From the NCBI RefSeq assembly GCF_009649955.1, contig NZ_CP045875.1:2213501-2277500 (forward strand): DNA of 64,000 nt, given 5' to 3'. Shown piece by piece: positions 44,174 to 53,283 of this stretch (position 1 is its first letter; each line of letters starts with the position of its first letter). The stretch is from Heliorestis convoluta (GTDB lineage: Bacteria; Bacillota; Desulfitobacteriia; Heliobacteriales; Heliobacteriaceae). The notes beneath the pieces were generated by a model, which was not told the DNA's origin, did no database searches, and saw nothing but the letters and a program-made list of their open reading frames with translations. The position numbers and the translations under genes were made by a program.

Positions 44174-44439
44174 GGAAAGCGCGTGATCGTTGGTGTCACT
44201 CTTTCTCTTTCCGTTGCTTCTTTTTCTTCAAGTAGAGCAATGGCACGGAGGGCGATTTTTTCCGCTTCTTGAAGTTTATCAGCCATTTGGTGAAGCAGTT
44301 GAGCCAGTTCTTCTTCATTGCGCCTACTTTGAAAATACTGAGCTACCTCTTCCGTGTCGTGAAAAAGTCGGTGATTGCGACCTCTCAGCTGCTTAAGGAT
44401 GAGCTGTAGCTCTCCTGAATAGGTCTCCGTTGTGCACAT
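44170..44439 (-). CDS. Hypothetical helical protein at the end of the hyp operon
   Basis: An 89-residue, charged, probably coiled-coil protein (EVAQYFQSRRNEEELAQLL, KLQEAEKIALRAIALLEEKE). I do not recognise it. GAAAGGAG precedes the ATG, and it follows hypE by 16 nt, so it is likely co-transcribed with the [NiFe] hydrogenase genes. It may be an accessory protein of this system or simply a passenger. Confidence 0.65.
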   Translation of the reverse strand: MCTTETYSGELQLILKQLRGRNHRLFHDTEEVAQYFQSRRNEEELAQLLHQMADKLQEAEKIALRAIALLEEKEATERERVTPTITRFP

Positions 44440-44455
44440 TTATGTTTTCTCCTTT

Positions 44456-45484
44456 CTAACATATCCTGGGCAGGGGATCGCCTGCTATCATATCAAGAAT
44501 GCGATGACTGCCGAAATGGGTCTTTACGTACAACTGGCCTTTGTGGCTCTTTTTCTCTTCTACCTTGCCAATAACTGCGCTGTTATGACCGTGAGGAAGT
44601 TCTCGCATCGTTGCTAGAACTTCCTCTGCTCTTTCACCATCAACGATGATGATCACTTTTCCTTCATTGGCCATATATAAAGGATCAAGGCCTAAAAACT
44701 CAGCAGCACCAGCAACAGTTTCCCCAATCGGCAAGGCTTCTTCATCAAGTATCAAGTCTTTCTCAGAAGCTAGCGCAATTTCTTTGGCTGTTGTGGCTAC
44801 ACCACCGCGGGTAGGATCGCGCATAAATTTAACAGCACCGGGGCAAGACTGTAAAATTGCTTCGATCAAGTGATTCAGTGGCGCGCAGTCACTAGACAGC
44901 TCTGTATCAAAAGCAATGCCTGCGCGTGTAGAAAGAATGGACAAGCCATGATCGCCTATGGTGCCATTGATGATAATTTTATCACCTGCTTGAATCTGGT
45001 GATAGCCTAGATGGCGCTCTGCAGGCATGTAGCCTAGGCCTGTCGTGTTGATATAAATACCATCACCGTGACCTCTTTCTACTACTTTTGTGTCACCTGC
45101 TACGATGGCGACGCCCGCTTCTTCTGCTGTTTTTGCCAAAGAAGCTACGATTTTTTCTAGGTCTGAGATGGGGAGCCCTTCTTCGAGGATAAAAGCAACG
45201 GTTAGATAAAGGGGAATTGCGCCTGTTACAGCAATATCGTTAACGGTACCCGCTACAGCAAGCTTGCCAATATCACCACCGGGAAAAAAGTAGGGGCTGA
45301 TGACAAAGGAGTCTGTCGAAAGGACAGGCGGTCCTGATAAGGCTTTTAGAAGTGCACCGTCATTTTGTGCTTGCAGCGCTTCATGCTTAAAATGTTGGAG
45401 AAACAAATCTTGCACAAGCTGATGGGTTAAAGCGCCACCATCTCCATGGGCCAATAAGATAGGTTTCTCTTTGACTTCTTTCAC
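44456..45484 (-). CDS. hypE: HypE, hydrogenase maturation factor
   Basis: A 342-residue PurM-like protein that turns the carbamoyl group received from HypF into thiocyanate on its C-terminal Cys and passes cyanide to the active-site iron. The C-terminus ends PLPRIC, the conserved carrier Cys. Other features are AHGDGGALTHQLVQD, AVAGTVNDIAVTGA and RDPTRGGVATTAKE. The start is GTG at 45484, with AAGGAG 9 nt upstream and 16 nt after the hypD stop; longer frames run into hypD. Confidence 0.95.
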   Translation of the reverse strand: MKEVKEKPILLAHGDGGALTHQLVQDLFLQHFKHEALQAQNDGALLKALSGPPVLSTDSFVISPYFFPGGDIGKLAVAGTVNDIAVTGAIPLYLTVAFILEEGLPISDLEKIVASLAKTAEEAGVAIVAGDTKVVERGHGDGIYINTTGLGYMPAERHLGYHQIQAGDKIIINGTIGDHGLSILSTRAGIAFDTELSSDCAPLNHLIEAILQSCPGAVKFMRDPTRGGVATTAKEIALASEKDLILDEEALPIGETVAGAAEFLGLDPLYMANEGKVIIIVDGERAEEVLATMRELPHGHNSAVIGKVEEKKSHKGQLYVKTHFGSHRILDMIAGDPLPRIC

Positions 45485-45500
45485 GGCACCCTTCTCCTTA

Positions 45501-46616
45501 CTAGACAGTTCTTTCATATTTGTAGTAAATAGCACAAGTTCCTTCATGGGACACCATGCAAGGGCCCTGGGGCCGAATGGGATTACAGCGATGGGCAAAA
45601 AGTGGACATTCGAAAGGTTTTTTGAGTCCTTTTAAGATTTCTCCACAAAGACAAGGTGACGGTTTGCCTTGTGGGATCGAAGGTAAGGGAAAGACTTCTT
45701 CTGCATCGTACGCTTTATATTCTTTTTTGAGTTTATAGACGCTTTGGGAAATGGTACCGAGTCCGCGCCAAGGTCCATCTCGAAGTTCAAAAAGATGATC
45801 CATCGCTTGCCGGGCAATGATATTGCCTTCTTCTTGAACGGCTCTGCCGTAAGCGTTGCCCACTTGCTTCGATGAATTTTGGATGCGAGAGCATAGATCC
45901 TCCAAAGCGATCAATAAATCCAAAGCTTCAAAGCCTGCGATAGTTCCTTGCAAGTTATAATCCTTTGTGATTACATCCCATTGACGACGACCTGTGATAA
46001 TCGCCACATGACCTGGTAAAAGGATGCCATCTATATTCGGCAGGTTCGTCGAGAAAAGGGCTTGTAGGGCCGGCGCTGTGGCTTTATGTAAGGAATAGAG
46101 ATAAAAGTTATTGACGCCCTCTTCCATGGCTTTGCGCAAAGTCATGGCGGCTGTAGGCGTTGTCGTCTCAAAGCCAACACCAATAAAGATGACAGGTCGG
46201 TTGCTATTTTTTTTCGCGATTTCTAAAGCTTCTAAAGAAGAGTAGACGATGCGAACATCGCTTCCGCAAGCTTTTTGTTCTTGTAACGTCTTTTCTGTTC
46301 CTGGCACTTTTACCATATCGCCGTAGGTTGTAATAATCACGTTGGGAAGTTGACTGTAGGCGATTACTTGATCGATATGGGAATCTGCCGTTACACAGAC
46401 GGGACAACCGGGCCCACTTAATAGATTTACATCTTCTTTCAGTTCTTCTCGTAAGCCTGTTCGCGAGAAAGCGGCTGTGTGGGTGCCGCAAAACTCCATA
46501 AAAGTGGCTTTATAGCCAAGATGGGCTTGCAGTTCTTGCAAGCTTTTTTTTACTTTGTCCAGCATCTGCCGGGCCAACTGGGGTTCTCGAAAACGCTTTA
46601 GTTGTTCTGAGAGCAC
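45501..46616 (-). CDS. hypD: HypD, hydrogenase maturation factor
   Basis: A 371-residue Fe-S protein that, with HypC, assembles the Fe(CN)2CO unit. Characteristic are MEFCGTHTAAFSRTG, LLSGPGCPVCVT, VGFETTTPTAAM and the C-terminal Cys group (CLCGEILKG, ECPLFAHRCNP, GPCMVSHEGTCAIYYKY). The start is probably GTG at 46616 with GGGAGGAAA upstream; it overlaps the end of hypC by 19 nt. Confidence 0.95.
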   Translation of the reverse strand: MLSEQLKRFREPQLARQMLDKVKKSLQELQAHLGYKATFMEFCGTHTAAFSRTGLREELKEDVNLLSGPGCPVCVTADSHIDQVIAYSQLPNVIITTYGDMVKVPGTEKTLQEQKACGSDVRIVYSSLEALEIAKKNSNRPVIFIGVGFETTTPTAAMTLRKAMEEGVNNFYLYSLHKATAPALQALFSTNLPNIDGILLPGHVAIITGRRQWDVITKDYNLQGTIAGFEALDLLIALEDLCSRIQNSSKQVGNAYGRAVQEEGNIIARQAMDHLFELRDGPWRGLGTISQSVYKLKKEYKAYDAEEVFPLPSIPQGKPSPCLCGEILKGLKKPFECPLFAHRCNPIRPQGPCMVSHEGTCAIYYKYERTV

Positions 46617-46828
46617 AATATTTCCTCCCACAGGCGCAAGCTTTCCTTCGCATCTGCTTCATCGAGAATCTGAATGGCATAGCCAGCATGAACGAGAACA
46701 TAGTCTCCCATTTTCGCTTCTGGAACCATAAGTAAAGAGACCTTCCTTTTGTTACCGAAAGATTCCACTTCGGCCATCATAGAAGCTTCTTCAATTCGAG
46801 TGATTCTTGAAGGTGCTGCTAGACACAT
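46598..46828 (-). CDS. hypC: HypC, hydrogenase maturation chaperone
   Basis: A 76-residue OB-fold protein beginning MCLAAPSRI; Cys2 is the iron ligand in the HypCD complex. Family features: YVLVHAGYAIQILDEADAKESL. The ATG at 46828 lies inside the end of hypF, an overlap of 38 nt. A frame that extends much further upstream is only the hypF shadow. Confidence 0.93.
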   Translation of the reverse strand: MCLAAPSRITRIEEASMMAEVESFGNKRKVSLLMVPEAKMGDYVLVHAGYAIQILDEADAKESLRLWEEILCSQNN

Positions 46829-49193
46829 CTTCAACACCTGCCTTTTCCTCGTTGACTTGTTGATGGTGCCAGTATGCAATAGCAGCCTGGCCGTAAGAAA
46901 GGCCCCCATCGTTTGCTGGAACCCGTTGAGGCCAGAGCACTTGCAAGCCCTCTTGACGCAAAAGATAGTGAACCAGGGTAAATAAGTAAGGGTTTTGAAA
47001 AACACCGCCACCGAGTGCTACGGTGCTTCTCTTTTCTTTTTGTGCAACTTTACATACTGCCTCTCGAATCAACAAAGCAAAGCTATTGTGCAATCGACTC
47101 GCTAGAATAGACCTATCTACACCTTTTTCTAGATCCTCTAAAAGACCTGTTAGTACTGGAGAATAATCAAAATACAAAGACGCGTCTTGAGGAAGCAAAA
47201 AGGGATAAGAGCCAAGAGCCAATGTTTCTTCAATTTCATGGTTATGGGCTTTTCTGCCAGCAAGACCGAGGCGATAAGAGGGGGCTTCTCCGAGCTCAAT
47301 GGCAGCTTGGCCATCGTAGGTGCTTTCTTTGCAAATTCCAAGCAAGGCCGATAGAGCATCAAGAAAGCGACCTGCACTTGAGACAAGAGGGCTATTTAGT
47401 TTTTGTTGAACGAGTAGACGTGCTAGCGCAATCTCTTTGGCTTCTGCAGGAAAAAGTTCTTTGGCTTTTTCCCATCCGGGATCACCAAAAGCTTCCCCTA
47501 GAAAAGCAGCTGCCGTTATGTAAGGTTTTTTCACAGCCCTTTCTCCACCAGGCAAAGGGACAGGGCGTAAGGCATAGTGACGTTGGTAGCTTTGTAAGTC
47601 TCCTGTCATGATTTCAAAGCCCCAGATGGTACCGTCATCACCATAGCCTGTTCCATCCATGATAACACCGATGCAAGGTTGCGTGCAGCCGTGATCAGCC
47701 ATGGTTGCAGCGAAATGGCCGTGATGGTGCTGTACTGTCAGCAAAGGCTTGGACAAGCGATGGGCTAGATGAACACTGTGGTAGTGAGGATGTCCGTCAC
47801 AGGTGATACTCGCTGGTTCTAGATCAAGCAACTTTTGTAAATGCGTCAAGCTTTCTAGGTAATTCTTTTCTCCTTCTCGTGTGTGCAGGGTCCCCATGTG
47901 TTGACTTAGTACAGCTTCTCCATCTTTGACTAGAGCAAAGGTATTTTTCATATCGCCACCGACTGCCAACATAGAAGCACTCTGCAACGGCGTTGCTGAA
48001 GGAGCCGGTAGAGGCAAGCTTACAGGAACAAAGCCTCTAGAACGACGATACAAATGCCAGCTTCCGTCTATCAAGCGAAGTACAGAGTCATCGGCTCGGC
48101 TGACGATAGGTCGATTATGAAACAAAAAAGCATCGGCTATGGAAGAGAGCTGCTCTAAAGCTTCTTCTTCTGTTCTCGCTAAGGGAAAGCCAGAAAGATT
48201 GCCAGATGTCATCACGAGTACGTCAACATCATCAGCAAAGAGTAAGAAATGCAAGGGGGTATAGGGCGTCATCATACCGAGTGTTTTCACGCCCGGTGCT
48301 AAAAGATCGATGCTAGGCAATTGCTGTGCAATGTCTCGCCTTTGTTCTAAAACAACGATAGGGCTTTGAGGCCCTGTTAACATTTTTTCTTCTTCGTCGC
48401 ATAGAAGGCATAAGGCTTGCACGACTTTGATTCCCTGGCCCATAACGGCAAAGGGTTGGTGAGGGCGCTTTTTTCTTTGCCGTAATGTTGTAATGGCTGT
48501 AGCATTGCGGCCATCACAGACAAGGTGAAAGCCACCTAGACTTTTTACCGCTACAATTTGGCCTCCTCGAATCCGCTTGTGAAAGTTTTCCTGCCAGGCA
48601 CCTTGTAAGGGACGGCCCTGCCTATCGCTCATCCAAAGGTGTGGTCCACAAGTTGGGCATGCAATGGGCTGGGCGTGAAAGCGGCGGTTGAGAGGATCCA
48701 TATATTCTTGACGACAAGCCAAACACATAGCAAAAGAAGCCATCGCTGTCCGAGGCCGATCGTAGGGAAAAGTCTCTATAATGGTATAGCGAGAGCCGCA
48801 ATTGGTGCAATTGGTAAAGGGATAGTGATAATAGCGACTGCCCTTGTTGCATAAGTCTTCATGACACTGAGGGCAGATCGCAATATCAGGAGGGACAGGC
48901 GCCAATCGAGCCTGTCCCTCTTGGCTTGGTCGAATGGTAAACTCTGTATACCTTTTCCACTCTTGTTCGGAAAGATTGACTTGATCAATGCGACTTAAAG
49001 GAGGCGCCTTGGTCGTAAGATCTTGTAAGAAGGCTTCCATATCACTGTGAGTACCTTCTACAACGATGACAACCCCTTCTGCATTGTTACAGACCCAACC
49101 ACGCAGATTCCACTGGTGCGCAAGTTGATAGACAAAGGGACGAAAGCCTACGGCTTGTACCAGCCCTTTTACTTCAACTTGCAGACTCCTCAT
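46791..49193 (-). CDS. hypF: HypF, carbamoyltransferase for hydrogenase maturation
   Basis: An 800-residue protein making the carbamoyl group for the cyanide ligands. Domains: N-terminal acylphosphatase-like (VQAVGFRPFVYQLA), two Zn-finger pairs (CPQCHEDLC, NCTNCG; CLACRQEY, CPTCG), YrdC-like (IVAVKSLGGFHLVCDG), and the Kae1-like C-terminal domain with VQHHHGHFAA and ALGGGVFQNPYL. The ATG overlaps the TGA of hypB (ATGA). Confidence 0.96.
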   Translation of the reverse strand: MRSLQVEVKGLVQAVGFRPFVYQLAHQWNLRGWVCNNAEGVVIVVEGTHSDMEAFLQDLTTKAPPLSRIDQVNLSEQEWKRYTEFTIRPSQEGQARLAPVPPDIAICPQCHEDLCNKGSRYYHYPFTNCTNCGSRYTIIETFPYDRPRTAMASFAMCLACRQEYMDPLNRRFHAQPIACPTCGPHLWMSDRQGRPLQGAWQENFHKRIRGGQIVAVKSLGGFHLVCDGRNATAITTLRQRKKRPHQPFAVMGQGIKVVQALCLLCDEEEKMLTGPQSPIVVLEQRRDIAQQLPSIDLLAPGVKTLGMMTPYTPLHFLLFADDVDVLVMTSGNLSGFPLARTEEEALEQLSSIADAFLFHNRPIVSRADDSVLRLIDGSWHLYRRSRGFVPVSLPLPAPSATPLQSASMLAVGGDMKNTFALVKDGEAVLSQHMGTLHTREGEKNYLESLTHLQKLLDLEPASITCDGHPHYHSVHLAHRLSKPLLTVQHHHGHFAATMADHGCTQPCIGVIMDGTGYGDDGTIWGFEIMTGDLQSYQRHYALRPVPLPGGERAVKKPYITAAAFLGEAFGDPGWEKAKELFPAEAKEIALARLLVQQKLNSPLVSSAGRFLDALSALLGICKESTYDGQAAIELGEAPSYRLGLAGRKAHNHEIEETLALGSYPFLLPQDASLYFDYSPVLTGLLEDLEKGVDRSILASRLHNSFALLIREAVCKVAQKEKRSTVALGGGVFQNPYLFTLVHYLLRQEGLQVLWPQRVPANDGGLSYGQAAIAYWHHQQVNEEKAGVEDVSSSTFKNHSN

Positions 49194-49864
49194 GGTCTTA
49201 CCGATGACGATTCCCTTCTTTCTTGCATTTTGGTTAGGAGCCAGTCAATCCAGGCTTCTAGCCCTTCGCCAGTGCGAGCTGATACAGGAAAGGTCGGTAG
49301 CAATGGATTGATCTTTTTCAGATCCCTTGCTACTTCCTCGAGACTAAAATCGGTAAAAGGGAGTAAATCAATCTTGTTAATCAGTAAACCGTCGGCTTCT
49401 CGAAACATCAGCGGATATTTGGGGATCTTATCATTGCCTTCCGTTGTGGAAAGCAAAACGACTTTGGCTGCTTCTCCTAAATCGAATTCAGCAGGACAGA
49501 CCAGGTTCCCTACATTCTCCGCAATCAACAAGTCAAGCTGATCTAGATCAAATTGATCCAATACCGATTGAATCATCGTTGCATCTAGATGACAAGCACC
49601 ATGGGTGTTGATTTGAACCACAGGGACTTTAAGGGCGGCGATTCTTTCGGCATCTCGAAGTGTGGCAATGTCACCTTCAATGACCGCAACAGCAAGGCGC
49701 TCTTTGAAGAGAGGCAAAGTCTTTTCTAGAACCGTTGTCTTCCCGGCACCGGGCGAGCTCATTAAGTTCAAAAGAAAGACGCCTTTTTCTTCCATGCGCT
49801 TTCGATTTTCGGAAGCAACCTTTTCATTGGCTCCTAGTAGCTTTTGGTTCAGGTGAATTTGCAT
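49190..49864 (-). CDS. hypB: HypB, nickel-insertion GTPase
   Basis: A 224-residue SIMIBI GTPase that works with HypA to insert nickel. The P-loop is SSPGAGKTT, with EGDIATLRDAERI, the metal-binding HGACHLDATM, AENVGNLVCPAEFDLGE and NKIDL for guanine. The N-terminus lacks the His-rich nickel-storage stretch present in some species. It follows hypA by 11 nt and overlaps hypF by 4 nt. Confidence 0.96.
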   Translation of the reverse strand: MQIHLNQKLLGANEKVASENRKRMEEKGVFLLNLMSSPGAGKTTVLEKTLPLFKERLAVAVIEGDIATLRDAERIAALKVPVVQINTHGACHLDATMIQSVLDQFDLDQLDLLIAENVGNLVCPAEFDLGEAAKVVLLSTTEGNDKIPKYPLMFREADGLLINKIDLLPFTDFSLEEVARDLKKINPLLPTFPVSARTGEGLEAWIDWLLTKMQERRESSSVRP

Positions 49865-49875
49865 CTTTTGTTCCC

Positions 49876-50223
49876 TTACTCCCCTTCAAAATAATCAATT
49901 GAAAGCTCCCGACCTGCAATAACCTTAACGGTAAAAGATTGGCATTGAGGACAAGTAAAAAGCTGCTCCCCTTGCACCTCAAATTCTAAGGTGCAACTGT
50001 TGCAATAAGCTCTTGTCTCTATCCACTCAATTTCCAAAAGAGCCTGGGGAGAAAAAGGAGGTTCTTCTTTGACTACGGAAAAAGCAAATTGCAATGCATC
50101 GGGCAAAGCATGGGTCAAAGCGCCGACTGACATTTTCACTTTGGTGATGCTTTGAATCTTGTTCTTTGCTGCTTCTTCCTGCAGCAAGGAGACCATACTT
50201 TGCATTAAAGCCATTTCATGCAG
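49876..50223 (-). CDS. hypA: HypA, nickel metallochaperone, apparently with a CTG start
   Basis: A 115-residue protein delivering nickel to the hydrogenase large subunit. The zinc site is CNSCTLEF and CPQCQSF. The family always begins MHE, where His2 binds nickel. The first ATG in frame (50214) would remove it, but three codons upstream the sequence is CTG CAT GAA ATG, giving MHEMALMQSMV if CTG at 50221-50223 initiates. AGGAGG lies exactly 8 nt before that CTG, whereas it is 17 nt from the ATG. So a CTG start is proposed. AGGAGG can also pair with the CCTCCT just before it reaches CTG (loop GAGC), which could mask the site. Confidence 0.92.
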   Translation of the reverse strand: MHEMALMQSMVSLLQEEAAKNKIQSITKVKMSVGALTHALPDALQFAFSVVKEEPPFSPQALLEIEWIETRAYCNSCTLEFEVQGEQLFTCPQCQSFTVKVIAGRELSIDYFEGE

Positions 50224-50239
50224 GAGGGCTCCCTCCTCT

Positions 50240-50722
50240 TTACTCGATTTTTAGGGGCATGGCATCCCATTCTCTCAGCTGTTCAAGCAAAGCCTCTTTT
50301 AGCGTTGGCAAGGCTTGGTAAATAGGAGCAGACAACTCCATGCCAAAATCAAAACTGGCCGGTTGTAGCCCTAGTAAGACAATTTTTTCTGGCAAGGTCC
50401 CACGTAGACGCGCTAAAGCGAGTACTTCTTGAAAACCTAGTTGATGTTGTGACATTTTGATCCCTACATAGTGTGGAAGTTCTTCTCTTTCCATTCGTAT
50501 CAAAGTGCCCGGCTCTTCTCCACCGTTGACGGCATCAACACAGAGAAAGTAGTCTGCTTCTTCTAGATATTCTAATAGAAGCAAGCCTTGGGTTCCACCG
50601 TCTACAACTTCTACATTATCAGGAAAGAAGTATTCTCGTTGCAAAGCCTGCACAACTTGAACGCCCAGTCCTTCATCGGAGTAAAGCAGATTGCCGATTC
50701 CTAGTAGAACAATTTTTTTCAT
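50240..50722 (-). CDS. hupD: HupD, hydrogenase maturation protease
   Basis: A 160-residue nickel-dependent endopeptidase that removes the C-terminal tail of the large subunit after nickel insertion. LGIGNLLYSDEGLGV carries the metal-binding Glu/Asp pattern (GNxLxxDEGxG), with VVDGGTQG and SQHQLGFQEVLAL. It lies between hupC and hypA. The start is ATG at 50722. Confidence 0.93.
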   Translation of the reverse strand: MKKIVLLGIGNLLYSDEGLGVQVVQALQREYFFPDNVEVVDGGTQGLLLLEYLEEADYFLCVDAVNGGEEPGTLIRMEREELPHYVGIKMSQHQLGFQEVLALARLRGTLPEKIVLLGLQPASFDFGMELSAPIYQALPTLKEALLEQLREWDAMPLKIE

Positions 50723-50837
50723 GCCTATTGATACTGACGCCTTTTCCCCTGCCTTTGCAAAGCAATCACGCCGACAAGGTAAAAGGCGCCTTCTCCCCTT
50801 TCACGATAATAATGGTAGGCCCATACCGTAGGATTGA

Positions 50838-51506
50838 TTATTTCTCTACATCAAACTTATAGCCACTAAAAATGGATGACATAGTGCCATTTCTAGCAAA
50901 TACATCGTGACGTATTACCATGTAAAGGTGAACGAATATAAAGGAAACCATCAACCATGCGCCAAGGCGATGCAGCATGTGTACTTCAAAGCTTGAGCCA
51001 AGAAGTGGGATTATCCAGCCAAAATGACTGAACATAAATCCATCGGGATGAAGTTCTCCATACATGGCAAAGCCCGTAACTGCCATGAAAGCAGAGCCAA
51101 CCATAATGAAAAAGAAATAGGCCAAGTTCGCCAGTGGGTTATGTCCTAGGTGGTGAGGTTCATCCTTTTTAATGAAGAGATAGTGCAACAAAGTATCTCG
51201 AAATTCTCCCCAATAGGCTTTTTGCCAAGGCCAATGATGGGTACGAGCATATTCATTGCCTACAAAAGCCCAGTAGATACGAAAAAGATAGTTGGCTGTA
51301 AAAAGGTAAGCCACCGCCATGTGAACAGCTATGGCATCACCCATCCAAAAAACCGTGGTGGCATCACCGGTAACGACAGTGGGCCGTAAAAAAGGCGTTC
51401 CAATGTAGATACCTGTTGCAAAAAGAAGTACCATACAAAGCGCATTTACCCAGTGATAAATGCGTACAGGCAGTTCCCAAACGTAGACAGGCTTGAGCTT
51501 TCTCAT
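50838..51506 (-). CDS. hupC: HupC, cytochrome b subunit of the [NiFe] hydrogenase
   Basis: A 222-residue membrane di-haem cytochrome b with four hydrophobic segments. Likely haem His residues are in RIYHWVNALCM, AVHMAVAYLF, HMLHRLGAWLM and FVHLYMVIRHD. It anchors the hydrogenase and passes electrons from H2 to the quinone pool. The ATG at 51506 follows AAGGGGGG; the frame extends to 51620 inside hupL without support. Confidence 0.93.
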   Translation of the reverse strand: MRKLKPVYVWELPVRIYHWVNALCMVLLFATGIYIGTPFLRPTVVTGDATTVFWMGDAIAVHMAVAYLFTANYLFRIYWAFVGNEYARTHHWPWQKAYWGEFRDTLLHYLFIKKDEPHHLGHNPLANLAYFFFIMVGSAFMAVTGFAMYGELHPDGFMFSHFGWIIPLLGSSFEVHMLHRLGAWLMVSFIFVHLYMVIRHDVFARNGTMSSIFSGYKFDVEK

Positions 51507-51540
51507 CCTTGTCCCCCCTTCGGATTCAGTCGCAAGGGTT

Positions 51541-53277
51541 TTATCGTTGTACTTCGACGGTTGTAACTTTCTGCTTTTCTTTGTCGACGAGGTGCACGGC
51601 ACAAGCAAGGCAAGGGTCAAAAGAGTGAATGGTGCGCAACATTTCTAGAGGTTCATCTTCTTTAACGTAGGGTGTGCCAATTAAAGCTTGTTCCATAGCC
51701 CCGCTGACGCCTAGATGATCTTTTGGTGATCCATTCCAGGTGGTTGGAACGACACATTGATAGTTGGCGATTTTGCCGTTTTGGATATGAACCCAGTGTC
51801 CAAGGGCACCGCGAGGTGCTTCGGCCCAACCTACCCCTTTGGCATCTTTGCTCCATGTCTTAGGTTCCCATTTTTCTGGACTAAAGGTACGTTGGTCACC
51901 CTTTTTCACATTGTCGATCAAGTCTCGGTAAAAGCGCTTTAACCAGTGCGCAGCAAGTTTTGATTCAATGCCACGTGCAGCCGTTCGACCTAGTGTGGAG
52001 AAGAGCGCTTCTGGTCCTACGCCCAGCGTACTGAGGACATTGTCTACTTCTTCTTTTACTTGATCGTGGGCCAGTGCATCTTTTTTCGCGTAAGCTACGA
52101 GCATGCGAGCCAGCGGGCCTACTTCCATCGGCTTGTCTTTCCAGCGTGGTGCTTTGAGCCACGTGTATTTGTTGTTAAATTGACCGCTCTCATCAAGGGT
52201 GTAGTAGGGTGGCTTTGGTCCTGTATACTTCATTTTGGTCTCTCCATCCCAAGGATGAAGGCCGCTCTTGGAGTTGTCGTACCAGGAATGGTCGGTATAT
52301 TCTAGGATCTGCTCAGGGTCCCGAGGATCGACAGCGAGCACTTCGTTGAGGTTTTTATTCAGTATGACGCCTCTTGGCAAAAGATAATTGGAGAAATCAT
52401 CAATGTTTGTAGTAGGTAAGTCACCAAAGCAAAGATAGTTGCCTACGCCACCGCCGTATGATGCTGTATCTTTGTAGAAAGAGGCAATGGTCATTAGATC
52501 TGGAATGTATACTTGCTCAACAAATTCAATGGCTTCATTAATTAGCTTTTCAATCATATTGAAACGTTCGATATTAATGGCGTTGTCACCATTAATATCA
52601 ATAGAACAAGCCATACCACCGACGAGGTAGTTGGGGTGTGGGTTTTTACCACCGAAAATCGTGTGAATCTTGACGATTTCTTTTTGCCAGTTCAAAGCTT
52701 CTAGATAGTGCGCCAGGGCCATTAAGTTTGCTTCTGGTGGTAATTTGTAGGCTGGGTGGCCCCAATAGGCATTGGCAAAAATACCAAGCTGTCCACTTTC
52801 CACAAAGCTTTTTAGCTTATTCTGTACATCGCGGAAGTAACCTGCTGTGGATTTGGGCCAGTTCGATATGCTCTGGGCCAATGCTGCTGTTTGCGCTGGA
52901 TCGGCTTGCAAAGCGTTGGGGATATCGACCCAGTCGGCAGCATGAAGATGATAAAAGTGGACAACGTGGTCTTGTACATATTGAGCGCAGAACATAATGT
53001 TGCGAATCAGTTCCGCGTTGGGAGGAATTCGAATCGCCAAGGCATCTTCTACGGCTCGAACTGAGGTAAGAGCATGAATGGTTGTACATACACCACAGAT
53101 GCGCTGCACCAAAGCCCAGGCATCGCGAGGATCGCGATTTTGTAGAATGATTTCTAGACCTCGAATGGCCGTGCCTGAACTGGCAGCATCAATAATTTTT
53201 CCGTTTTGAACTGTTGCTTCTACCCGTAAATGGCCTTCTATACGAGTGACAGGGTCAATTACAATCCGTTCAGCCAT
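51541..53277 (-). CDS. hupL: HupL, large (catalytic) subunit of the membrane-bound [NiFe] uptake hydrogenase
   Basis: A 578-residue subunit carrying the Ni-Fe site. The N-terminal ligand pair is in RICGVCTTIHA, and the C-terminal pair in FDPCLACAVH. After that His the tail LVDKEKQKVTTVEVQR is the part HupD cleaves. RIEGHLRVEA near the start is typical of group 1 uptake enzymes. It follows hupS by 6 nt. Together with HupC it recovers energy from H2. Confidence 0.97.
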   Translation of the reverse strand: MAERIVIDPVTRIEGHLRVEATVQNGKIIDAASSGTAIRGLEIILQNRDPRDAWALVQRICGVCTTIHALTSVRAVEDALAIRIPPNAELIRNIMFCAQYVQDHVVHFYHLHAADWVDIPNALQADPAQTAALAQSISNWPKSTAGYFRDVQNKLKSFVESGQLGIFANAYWGHPAYKLPPEANLMALAHYLEALNWQKEIVKIHTIFGGKNPHPNYLVGGMACSIDINGDNAINIERFNMIEKLINEAIEFVEQVYIPDLMTIASFYKDTASYGGGVGNYLCFGDLPTTNIDDFSNYLLPRGVILNKNLNEVLAVDPRDPEQILEYTDHSWYDNSKSGLHPWDGETKMKYTGPKPPYYTLDESGQFNNKYTWLKAPRWKDKPMEVGPLARMLVAYAKKDALAHDQVKEEVDNVLSTLGVGPEALFSTLGRTAARGIESKLAAHWLKRFYRDLIDNVKKGDQRTFSPEKWEPKTWSKDAKGVGWAEAPRGALGHWVHIQNGKIANYQCVVPTTWNGSPKDHLGVSGAMEQALIGTPYVKEDEPLEMLRTIHSFDPCLACAVHLVDKEKQKVTTVEVQR

Positions 53278-53283
53278 TTTGTA

